Part shown: piece after piece, positions 17,925 to 25,793 of the stretch
Layout: each line of letters opens with the position of its first letter
Position numbering within the stretch: position 1 is the first letter of the stretch
NCBI GenBank assembly: GCA_022790955.1
Contig: JAAVYD010000083.1
Coordinates: 1 to 33,539 of the forward strand
Direction of reading: 5' to 3'
Source: Bacillota bacterium
GTDB taxonomy: Bacteria; Bacillota; Clostridia; Peptostreptococcales; Anaerovoracaceae
DNA length: 33,539 bases
Notes under the pieces: model-generated
Databases searched by the model: none
Seen by the model: only the letters and a program-made list of their open reading frames with translations
Told to the model about the DNA's origin: nothing
Made by a program: the position numbers and the translations under genes

Positions 17925-18309
17925 ATTTCCAAACTTCTCCTAAACAATATTCATAAATTTATTATCGAAATATTAATCTTAGAACTAATTGCAGTATCGA
18001 CAGCTGTCAGTTAAAAAGCTACGTTCTTTCAAATTATACCTTAAATTAATATATCACGTACAACGCCTGATTTCTATTAAAAATCACTGCTGATTTTGTC
18101 GTCAGATACCGAACAGTTTTAAAAAATCAACTAAAAAATTTATACCCACATTTTAACCGCTTTAATTACATAATTTACCATGATTTTATATATTAACACG
18201 ACATATCGTCAAAACCTAAAATCGATCTCTTATCCTTGCAAGCCGCCTGCTTTTAATTTACAATAATTTTTAGACAAAATACCGAACTAACACTAAGGAG
18301 GAAACGCCT
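17925..18309. other. Divergent promoter region between pth and the two-component operon
   Basis: About 385 bases with no gene. On the minus strand a perfect -10 TATAAT (18033-18038) may drive pth; its best -35 (TTGTAC) is 19 bases away, so it is only moderately good. On the + strand the promoter at 18236-18264 faces the response regulator. A perfect 10-bp palindrome GACAGCTGTC is at 17999-18008, within the likely pth leader. No RNA gene or repeat was recognised. Confidence 0.5.
18236..18264 (+). promoter_or_regulatory. Candidate sigma-A promoter of the response regulator operon
   Basis: TTGCAA (18236-18241), a 17-base spacer, then TACAAT (18259-18264): five of six bases match at the -10 and four of six at the -35. 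The start codon follows about 45 bases downstream, with AAGGAGG in between. Confidence 0.6.
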
Positions 18310-18960
18310 TTGAACATTCTAATCGTAGAGGACGATAAAGCTCTTAACAACGGCATCGCTCTCTCCTTGAGCTCCGAGCGAACCCTTCAGGCTTATTCTA
18401 TAAATCAGGCGCGGGAACTGCTCGATAAAACTATCAATCTGATAATTTTAGATATAAACCTTCCTGACGGAAGCGGTCTTGATTTTTGTCGGGAAATACG
18501 TGCGGCAAGCCGCATTCCGATAATATTTCTTACTGCAAACGATATGGAACTCGATATAGTCACCGGACTGGAATCCGGCGCAGACGACTATATTACAAAA
18601 CCTTTTTCTCTGGCTGTGCTTCGGGCAAGGGTAAACGCGGTATCCCGCAGAAACGTTTCCGCAGGCAACGATAATATTTTTTGCCAAAACGGCTTTGATT
18701 TTAATTTCGACACGATGCTGTTCTCCGATAACGGCGCTCCTGCAGAACTCAGCAAAACCGAACAAAAACTACTGAAACTCCTCGTAAATAATCGTGGTTC
18801 TACTCTAACAAAGGATACTCTCATAGACCGAATCTGGACGGACGGCGCAGAATTTGTAGAGGAAAACGCCCTTTACGTCACAGTAAGCAGACTAAGAGAA
18901 AAGCTGCCGAACGCTCCGATAAAAACAGTCTACGGCATAGGATACACTTGGGAAGTTTAA
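18310..18960 (+). CDS. OmpR-family response regulator
   Basis: A 216-residue DNA-binding regulator. The receiver domain (about 1-115) has the acidic pair in VEDD, the phospho-acceptor Asp48 in LIILDINLPDGSG, Thr75 in FLTAND, and Lys97 in TKPFS. The C-terminal winged helix (about 125-216) includes LSKTEQKLLKLL and YVTVSRLREKL plus the GIGYTWEV hairpin. The start is TTG at 18310, supported by AAGGAGG with a spacing of seven. The histidine kinase starts three bases after the stop. Together with the downstream ATPase and permease this is the standard set of a transporter-linked two-component system, so its likely target is the transporter promoter, possibly the hairpin region at 19917-19951. The inducing signal is not visible. 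Confidence 0.93.
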   Translation: MNILIVEDDKALNNGIALSLSSERTLQAYSINQARELLDKTINLIILDINLPDGSGLDFCREIRAASRIPIIFLTANDMELDIVTGLESGADDYITKPFSLAVLRARVNAVSRRNVSAGNDNIFCQNGFDFNFDTMLFSDNGAPAELSKTEQKLLKLLVNNRGSTLTKDTLIDRIWTDGAEFVEENALYVTVSRLREKLPNAPIKTVYGIGYTWEV

Positions 18961-18962
18961 TT

Positions 18963-19880
18963 ATGTATATAATTTTAATATTAATAACTTTACTATCTGT
19001 TTCGGCAGCAACATTTATGTATATCAGCACTTTTAAAATACTTAATAACTTAAACAAAATGTTAGACGATGCTGCCGACGGCAAATTTTCTGAAAAAAAT
19101 TTTACAGAACACAGTCTTTCACGACTGGAATCCAAAATGCACCGCTATCTTTCAGCAGGAAAAACAGAGCAAAAACGCATAATACAGGAACGAAACGCTA
19201 TAAAAACTTTAGTCGGCGACATTTCCCACCAGACTAAAACTCCTATTTCAAATATACTGCTTTACACAAGCCTGCTTGGCGAAGCCGTCCAGCAAAACAA
19301 TGTCGTGGATACTAAAGAAATATTGCCGCAGATCCAAAAACAGTCCGAAAAGCTGAATTTCCTTATACAGCTTCTCGTTAAAACTTCCCGGCTCGAAAGC
19401 GGCGTAATCACAGTAACACCTGAGAACAACAGCATAAAAGAACTTCTTTCAAAAATCGACCATAAAGCCGCCGCTCAACAGAAAAACATTAACATTACAA
19501 TAGATGATTTTCCCGATACTTCCGCGGTATTCGATCTGAAATGGACTGCAGAAGCCATTTCTAATATAGTGGATAATGCTGTAAAATACACGCCTCCGGA
19601 CGGGAAGATTTTTATATCTGTAAAAGAATTTGAAATGTTCGTTTCTATTAATATAAGAGATACCGGCATTGGTATGAACGAAGAGGAAACAGCAAAAATA
19701 TTTACGAGATTTTACAGAGCCCCCTCTGTAAGCAGCGAACCAGGCGTAGGTATCGGGCTTTACCTTACGAGAATAATCCTGAAAAAAGAAGACGGTTATG
19801 TTAAAGTGAAATCTCAGCCGGGCAAAGGTTCTGAATTTTCCGTTTTTCTTTTAAAAAATTCAAATCTTTCAGAACCGTAA
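18963..19880 (+). CDS. Sensor histidine kinase with a minimal sensing region
   Basis: A 305-residue kinase. I start at the ATG at 18963, with GGGAAG seven bases upstream; a TTG overlapping the regulator stop is also possible. One clear membrane segment (residues 1-22) is followed by a helical linker, the H box DISHQTKTPISN with His89, the N box NIVDNAVKYTPP, G1 DTGIGM, F-region FTRFYR, and G2 GVGIGLYL. There is practically no extracytoplasmic domain, so it cannot bind a ligand outside the cell by itself. From knowledge of intramembrane and BceS-like kinases, such proteins usually read the state of the partner ABC permease; the adjacent transporter makes that the best inference here. It lies three bases after the regulator gene, in the same operon. 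Confidence 0.93.
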   Translation: MYIILILITLLSVSAATFMYISTFKILNNLNKMLDDAADGKFSEKNFTEHSLSRLESKMHRYLSAGKTEQKRIIQERNAIKTLVGDISHQTKTPISNILLYTSLLGEAVQQNNVVDTKEILPQIQKQSEKLNFLIQLLVKTSRLESGVITVTPENNSIKELLSKIDHKAAAQQKNINITIDDFPDTSAVFDLKWTAEAISNIVDNAVKYTPPDGKIFISVKEFEMFVSINIRDTGIGMNEEETAKIFTRFYRAPSVSSEPGVGIGLYLTRIILKKEDGYVKVKSQPGKGSEFSVFLLKNSNLSEP

Positions 19881-19916
19881 GATTCTGAAAAGATTTCCGA
19901 AAAATTTATGCTGCAT

Positions 19917-19955
19917 AATAGTGTATGTAAAAAGGGTTTACATACACTATTTTTA
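19917..19955 (+). promoter_or_regulatory. Strong hairpin between kinase and transporter genes (terminator/attenuator or operator)
   Basis: A perfect 15-bp inverted repeat (AATAGTGTATGTAAA, loop AAGGG, then its complement) directly followed by TTTT. As RNA it is an AT-rich intrinsic terminator shape; as DNA it is a symmetric site that a regulator could bind. It is in the 90-base gap before the ATPase gene, 20 bases upstream of its ATG, and overlaps the space where the transporter promoter or leader must be. It would tend to lower transporter expression relative to the kinase unless relieved. Confidence 0.6.
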
Positions 19956-19970
19956 TGAAAGGAAATCGCA

Positions 19971-20648
19971 ATGAATATTTTAAAAACAACTGATCTGAAA
20001 AAATATTACGGTTCCGGCGATACTACAGTAAAAGCGCTGGACGGCGTAAATTTATCTGTGGCAAAAGGAGAATTTGCCTCCATAGTAGGAACCTCCGGCA
20101 GCGGAAAATCCACGCTACTCCATATGCTCGGCGGTCTGGATCGACCTTCCGGCGGCAAAGTAGAAGTAGAAGGAAAGAACATATTTTCCCTGAGCGACGA
20201 TGAGCTTACTATTTTCAGACGACGCAAAATCGGCTTTATTTTTCAGAGTTATAATCTCGTGCCGGTGCTCAATGTATATGAAAACATAGTGCTTCCAATA
20301 GAGCTCGATGGAAACAGACCAGATATGAAACATATAGACAATATACTCCAGACCCTCGGACTATCTCAGAAGTCAACCAGCATGCCGAACCAACTTTCCG
20401 GCGGTCAGCAGCAGCGCGTTGCTATAGCCCGCGCTTTAGCTTCCAAGCCCGCGATAATCCTTGCAGATGAACCTACAGGAAACCTGGACAGCAAAACTAG
20501 TTTGGATGTTATGGGACTTTTAAAGGTTACGAGCGAACGTTTCTCTCAAACTATCGTAATGATAACTCACAACGAAGAAATTGCCCAGATGGCTGATCGC
20601 ATTATTCGAATCGAAGACGGAAGGATAGCAGGTGACAGAAATGTTTAA
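19971..20648 (+). CDS. ABC transporter ATPase, MacB/LolD/Bce type
   Basis: A 225-residue ATPase. Walker A GTSGSGKS at 40-47, Q-loop [10 protein letters not shown], signature [16 protein letters not shown] near 141-156, Walker B with ADEPTGNLD, and the switch His in MITHNEE are all present. The GNLD form and the [14 protein letters not shown] stretch belong to the MacB/LolD/BceA class, which powers mechanotransmission by FtsX-type permeases rather than classical transport. A good AAAGGA precedes the ATG. The 3' end overlaps the permease start by eight bases. With the neighbouring permease it probably protects against, or senses, a peptide antibiotic or envelope stress; the substrate is inferred from family only. 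Confidence 0.95.
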   Translation: MNILKTTDLKKYYGSGDTTVKALDGVNLSVAKGEFASIVGTSGSGKSTLLHMLGGLDRPSGGKVEVEGKNIFSLSDDELTIFRRRKIGFIFQSYNLVPVLNVYENIVLPIELDGNRPDMKHIDNILQTLGLSQKSTSMPNQLSGGQQQRVAIARALASKPAIILADEPTGNLDSKTSLDVMGLLKVTSERFSQTIVMITHNEEIAQMADRIIRIEDGRIAGDRNV

Positions 20649-23178
20649 TGTAAACAGCAAAAAAGCAATAAGCAGGCTTTCTAAACGAAGTCTTAAAAGT
20701 AGTAAATCGAGAAATATCATTGCCGTACTTGCCATAGCTCTTACCACCGTACTTTTTACTACACTATTTACCATCGGCAGCGGAATGATAGAAAATTTTC
20801 AGCAACAGACCATGAGAATGGCGGGCGGCGACGGCATGGGAGTTTTAAAATACATCACAGACGAACAATACGATGCCGTAAAGAATCATAAACTCATAGA
20901 TGAAATATCATATAACAGGCTGCTCAGCGACAGCGTAGAAAACGCTGAACTTATCAAACGTCATGGTGAACTTTATTATATGGACGATATTGGCATGAAA
21001 CTGGGCTTCTGCGAGCCTTCTGAAGGTCATAAACCTCAGGCTGCAAATGATATAGCCATGGATACGAGAACTATACAACTGCTTGGCATCGAACAGAAAA
21101 TCGGTTCGCCCGTTACTCTCAACCTGATTATTCACGGCAAAGAAATCAAAAGAGATTTCGTACTATCCGGATGGTGGGATGCAGACCCGGCATTTCCCGT
21201 TTCCATTATGATAACCTCCCGCGCTTATGTAGATGAACATATAGACGAGCTTTACAACAGCTATTCCGAAGATCTCAGCATGACCGGCGTTATAAACAGC
21301 TATATCATGTTTAAAAATTCCTTTGGATTGGAAGACAAAATGGACCGTCTTGTTACAGAAAGCGGCTTTTCCACTGACGAAAACGATCCGCATTATATTC
21401 ATAATAACGTAAACTGGTCTTACATGTCTACTAATTTTGATATGGAACCAACCACTGTAGCTGCTGTAATTGCAGCGCTGCTGCTGATAATACTGACAGG
21501 CTACTTAATCATCTATAATATATTTCAGATTTCAGTCATTAAAGATATACGATTTTACGGGCTGCTTAAAACCATAGGAACCACAGGCAGGCAAATTAAA
21601 CGCATCATAAGACGTCAATCACTTATTCTATCACTTATAGGCATACCGTTCGGACTTATAATCGGCTACTTTACAGGCTGCAGCATAGTTCCTGTGATAA
21701 TGGATACGTCATATTATGCTGCTTTAGATTACAGCATCTCTGCAAATCCGCTGATATTCATAGGCAGTACGATATTTGCGCTTATCACTGTAACCATAAG
21801 CACTGCAAAACCCGGACGTATCGCCGCCAAGGTTTCGCCCGTGGAAGCTGTGCGATATACTGAAGGCGGAAATATTAATATTAAAAAACACAACTCAACA
21901 AATGGCGCCAAAATTACAAAAATGGCTGCTGCAAACCTTGGACGCAGCAAGAAAAGAACGATTCTCGTAGTTGTTTCCATGTCGTTAAGTCTGATTTTAT
22001 TTAATACAATATACACATTCAGCATAGGTTTCGATATAGATAAATTTGTATCTAAGTTTGTTGATACAGATTATCTTATTGCCCACGCAGACTATTTCAA
22101 TTATAATTTCAGCGGTCCGGAAAACAGCGTGACAGAAACCATGATAGAAGCTGTTCAGCAGCAGCCGGGATTTGAAGAAGGCGGACGGTTGTACGCCAAT
22201 ATAAGAGATCCTGAATGTTTCCGTCTGGAAGCTGATGATATTAACGAGGTCAAGGATGATAACGGACACTTGTTCCCTGCTGTTTACGGTCTGGAAGACC
22301 TGCCTCTAAAACGCCTTGAAGTACTTGAAGGCGAAATAGATATTGAAAAACTGAAAACCGGAGAATATATTCTTGAAGGAATCCTTCTTGGCGACGACGG
22401 CAAACCTCTGTGGGATTCATCTCACTACGAAATAGGCGAAACCATTACCCTTCATAATTATAAAGGGATAGGCGAAACTGTCGAAGAAAACGAATACATG
22501 ACGTATCAATACAAAATCATGGCAAAAGTAGGCGTAGAAACATATACTAATTCCTGCGGTCTATCTTACTCTTATTCATTTTATCTTCCTGCCAATATTT
22601 ACAAACAAATGGTTGCCGTACCGGGTACAATGAGCTACGCTTATAATGTGGACGATAAATATGAAAGGAGCATGGAACGTTTCATAAAAAACTACACAGA
22701 AACCACAGAACCGACCATGAATTACAGTTCAAAGCTCACAAGAACATCTGAATTTGAAGGAATGCGCAACATGATTCTTATAGTCGGCGGCGCCCTCAGT
22801 GCAATCATAGCATTAATCGGCATACTGAACTTTATTAATTCTATGCTGACGAGCATCTTGACCCGCCGCAGAGAATTCGCCATGCTTCAGTCTATAGGAA
22901 TGACTACAAAGCAACTCAGACGAATGCTTATAATGGAAGGTCTTTATTATACTGCATCAGCAGGAATAGTATCAATGCTGTTCGGAATATTAATGTCCGC
23001 GCTTATCGTACAAAACTTATCTGCGAATATGTGGTTCTTCTCGTACCATTTTACAATACTTCCTCTTATAATGACAATTCCTATACTTCTTATAATTGGA
23101 ATCTTACTTCCATCGCCGGTTCTCTATTCGGTGCAGAAACAGAGCATTGTAGAAAGGCTGCGGGAAACATCTGAATAA
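20641..23178 (+). CDS. FtsX/MacB-type ABC permease with two FtsX modules
   Basis: An 845-residue membrane protein. I start at the ATG at 20641 (AGGTG six bases upstream); a GTG nine bases earlier is in frame but less likely. It is built as two similar halves. Each has one membrane helix, a large external domain of roughly 230 residues, and three more helices. The first half has TM1 at about 23-45 and a helix cluster at about 275-395; the second begins near 440 (RTILVVVSMSLSLILF) and ends with helices after 700, including LTRRREFAMLQSIGMTTKQLRRM, the FtsX coupling motif. The matching motif in half one is RFYGLLKTIGTTGRQIKR. This is eight helices, unlike the ten of BceB, so it is a relative of that class rather than a strict BceB. 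It shares an overlapping junction with its ATPase. Confidence 0.92.
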   Translation: MFNVNSKKAISRLSKRSLKSSKSRNIIAVLAIALTTVLFTTLFTIGSGMIENFQQQTMRMAGGDGMGVLKYITDEQYDAVKNHKLIDEISYNRLLSDSVENAELIKRHGELYYMDDIGMKLGFCEPSEGHKPQAANDIAMDTRTIQLLGIEQKIGSPVTLNLIIHGKEIKRDFVLSGWWDADPAFPVSIMITSRAYVDEHIDELYNSYSEDLSMTGVINSYIMFKNSFGLEDKMDRLVTESGFSTDENDPHYIHNNVNWSYMSTNFDMEPTTVAAVIAALLLIILTGYLIIYNIFQISVIKDIRFYGLLKTIGTTGRQIKRIIRRQSLILSLIGIPFGLIIGYFTGCSIVPVIMDTSYYAALDYSISANPLIFIGSTIFALITVTISTAKPGRIAAKVSPVEAVRYTEGGNINIKKHNSTNGAKITKMAAANLGRSKKRTILVVVSMSLSLILFNTIYTFSIGFDIDKFVSKFVDTDYLIAHADYFNYNFSGPENSVTETMIEAVQQQPGFEEGGRLYANIRDPECFRLEADDINEVKDDNGHLFPAVYGLEDLPLKRLEVLEGEIDIEKLKTGEYILEGILLGDDGKPLWDSSHYEIGETITLHNYKGIGETVEENEYMTYQYKIMAKVGVETYTNSCGLSYSYSFYLPANIYKQMVAVPGTMSYAYNVDDKYERSMERFIKNYTETTEPTMNYSSKLTRTSEFEGMRNMILIVGGALSAIIALIGILNFINSMLTSILTRRREFAMLQSIGMTTKQLRRMLIMEGLYYTASAGIVSMLFGILMSALIVQNLSANMWFFSYHFTILPLIMTIPILLIIGILLPSPVLYSVQKQSIVERLRETSE

Positions 23179-23216
23179 ACGATAAATAAACCGTAACTGA
23201 TTATAAGACGTATTTC

Positions 23217-23250
23217 ATCGGGAAACCTATAAAAGGTTTCCCGATTTTTC
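23217..23250 (+). terminator. Rho-independent terminator of the two-component/ABC operon
   Basis: An 11-bp perfect stem ATCGGGAAACC / GGTTTCCCGAT with a TATAAAA loop, followed by TTTTC. It lies 39 bases after the permease stop and is the strongest terminator in the window. Confidence 0.92.
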
Positions 23251-23358
23251 TAAAAAGGGGACTGTGAATAAACGTCTGTGAATTCCCCTTCTATGGTAAT
23301 TTATTGAATAAGATATAAACTCTAATACATCAAATATGAAATATATTATTATGCAATT

Positions 23359-23389
23359 CAAGGATGTTTTCTTTATGAATCCATCCTTG
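23359..23389. terminator. Possible weak terminator between the convergent permease genes
   Basis: An inverted repeat CAAGGATG-N15-CATCCTTG followed by a short T-containing tail on each strand. It is close to the end of the minus-strand importer operon (stop at 23479). The loop is long and the tail is poor, so it is only a candidate. Confidence 0.35.
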
Positions 23390-23478
23390 TTTGCATATAA
23401 TGCTTAATTCAGCATTCTTCGGGTATATGAAAAAAAGTCACAAAATATTTCATTCTATCTTCTATTAACATTAAATTT

Positions 23479-25653
23479 CTACAAATTACTGTGTCTGTGG
23501 CTCGCATTTCTCCTTACATAATTTCCAATATTAGTAAAACAAACGAGGGTTATTATCAAAAACAATCCAGGAATAACTATAATCCACCACGAACCTGTTA
23601 AAAATACCTTTTCAGATAAAGATAGCATACTTCCCCAAGAAATAACTTCAATCGGAAGCCCTATTCCCATAAAACTGAGCGTAGATTCCATAGTTATCGC
23701 ACTGCAAATATTCATCACCAACATAAACATTATCGCAGGAAAAAAGTTAGGCATCAAATGCTTCCGGAGAATATGAAAAAATCCGCCGCCCATAATTTCA
23801 GACGCTATCACATACTCGCTGTTTTTTATTCTCCGCACTTCCGCTCGCACGACCTTAGCAATACCCATCCAATTTGTAATACCAATAACAACAGTAATGC
23901 TTAAAATATTGATTTCTCCAATTATTGCCTGAAACAATACTATTATAAGCAAACTTGGTACGCTTAAAAATATTTCTGTAATCCTCATTAAAAATAAATC
24001 CAAACGATCGGAAGCAAATCCGCTGACAGCTCCAACAATTATGGCGATCACCGCAGATATAAATGCCGATATCAATCCTATAAAAAGCGATACTCTGCCG
24101 CCATACCAGACCATTGAAAAAATATCCCGACCCAGAGTATCTGTTCCAAACCAAAATTCATCATCAGGCGCAACACTGCAATTTGCCAGATCTAAATAAG
24201 CAGGATCTTTTACCGCTATTAATTCGCAAAATATACAGGCAAATAGTATGCCTGCAAGTATAACGATAGATATTACAGGTAGCCCTTTTATCCCAAATTT
24301 CCGTTTTATTGGAGCAATCTCCGGCTCATTAATTCTTCCTACTATCCTGAATAACTCGCTGCCGTCTGATTCAAACCCTTTATCTGTCACTTCGCTCATA
24401 CTTTCAGTTTCTGACGAACCATTATCCGAATATTCTGTTTTATTATCTGAATATTGTATTTCTGTTTTTTCAATGAATATCTTTTTCTCCATTCCGTCAG
24501 CAGGATTTTTTATATTTTCTAATTCACGCTCTCCGCCACTTTCCTTAATATCAGCACATTTATCCTTAAACCTGCTTTCTTCATTACCTTTTAAACTATC
24601 AGAAATATTCTCTTCCGAAACCAATTTTCCATACATTGCCTGATCAGTCCGAAGCCTCGGATCTATTCGTTCGCTGATGATCTGGCTCAATATACTGAAA
24701 AAAATAACAAGAACTCCAGATATTATGCACAACACCATAAGCAAATTATAATCCTTAAATATCGCGCTTTCATAAGCCAACATACCTATCCCTGGATATG
24801 AAAACACTGTTTCGACTATGTAAGTTCCGCATAGAATGTGAGGTACAGCTACCGCCATTATGCTAAGATAAGACGGCATAACGTTGCGAAGGCAATGAAC
24901 GAACAATATTCTGCCTCGGCTAAGCCCCTTTGATCTTGCCAGAAGCACATAATTTTCTCTGACCTCCTCAAGCATTCTGTTCCTAATTATGTATGCATAA
25001 TACCACAAATGCCCGACGACCACTACGGTAACAGGCATTATTAAATGCTTAATGCGGTCTGCAATATCTCCGCCGCTTCCGATAGTATACGCTCCGCTTG
25101 CGGGAAGCACGCGTAGCGATACTGAAAATATAAATATTAATACTAACGATAAATAAAATTCAGGTATACAGCTTGAAACAGTACCTAATCGGCATATTAT
25201 CTTATCCGGCAGCCTGCCCTCAAACCAGGTACACAAAATACCAAATACAATAGTTAAAACAAATAGAATCAGGAAACTCACGCTGCCAAGTAAAAGAGTT
25301 CCTCCTATCCTGCCTGAAATCAATTCCTCTACCGGTTGCTTATACTGAAATGAAATTCCAAAATCTCCGTTAACAGCGTTTTTGATCCATCTTATATACT
25401 GATAAAAAATCGGACCATCTAAACCTAACATTTTTTCAGCATCGCTTCGCTCAGCAACGTTCATTCTTTCCGCAGCGTCACCGTAAAAGGAAATTAACGG
25501 ATCTCCCGGAATCAGCCTTGCCGCATAAAATACAAACACAGATAGAATAAAAATACTCAGTAAAAAAAGAAATAATTTTTTACCGAAATATACAATTCTT
25601 TTTTTATTGATATCCGATATCCTTACGCCCAACAGACTTTTGTTTACAGGCAT
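23479..25653 (-). CDS. Fused DppB-DppC peptide/nickel-type ABC permease
   Basis: A 724-residue protein joining two normally separate permeases. Residues about 1-332 are DppB-like: TM1 near 25-45, the RLIPGDP motif at 46-52, an EAA coupling loop with ENYVLLARSKGLSRGRILFVH (233-253), and VFSYPGIGMLAYESA near 283-297. Residues about 451-724 are DppC-like: first TM near 457-479, WFGTDTLGRDIFSMVWYGGR (501-520), EAA loop EYVIASEIMGGGFFHILRKH (613-632), and FMGIGLP. The link (about 333-450) is strongly charged, rich in Ser, Glu, Asp and Lys, with no recognisable domain. Both joined termini are cytoplasmic in separate permeases, so the fusion is topologically consistent. AAGGGGTGAAAA precedes the ATG. 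It follows the fused ATPase by 140 bases and probably completes a single importer. Confidence 0.92.
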   Translation of the reverse strand: MPVNKSLLGVRISDINKKRIVYFGKKLFLFLLSIFILSVFVFYAARLIPGDPLISFYGDAAERMNVAERSDAEKMLGLDGPIFYQYIRWIKNAVNGDFGISFQYKQPVEELISGRIGGTLLLGSVSFLILFVLTIVFGILCTWFEGRLPDKIICRLGTVSSCIPEFYLSLVLIFIFSVSLRVLPASGAYTIGSGGDIADRIKHLIMPVTVVVVGHLWYYAYIIRNRMLEEVRENYVLLARSKGLSRGRILFVHCLRNVMPSYLSIMAVAVPHILCGTYIVETVFSYPGIGMLAYESAIFKDYNLLMVLCIISGVLVIFFSILSQIISERIDPRLRTDQAMYGKLVSEENISDSLKGNEESRFKDKCADIKESGGERELENIKNPADGMEKKIFIEKTEIQYSDNKTEYSDNGSSETESMSEVTDKGFESDGSELFRIVGRINEPEIAPIKRKFGIKGLPVISIVILAGILFACIFCELIAVKDPAYLDLANCSVAPDDEFWFGTDTLGRDIFSMVWYGGRVSLFIGLISAFISAVIAIIVGAVSGFASDRLDLFLMRITEIFLSVPSLLIIVLFQAIIGEINILSITVVIGITNWMGIAKVVRAEVRRIKNSEYVIASEIMGGGFFHILRKHLMPNFFPAIMFMLVMNICSAITMESTLSFMGIGLPIEVISWGSMLSLSEKVFLTGSWWIIVIPGLFLIITLVCFTNIGNYVRRNASHRHSNL

Positions 25654-25793
25654 TTTTCACCCCTTGCAATCCCGAAATATATAATTTAAATCACTTAATT
25701 ACCGATAAACTTTTTTCCAAAGTATATAGGAGAATAAATTCTAATGTGTTTTATTTATTTATAAAATATTATATAATTATATAGTATTCAACT

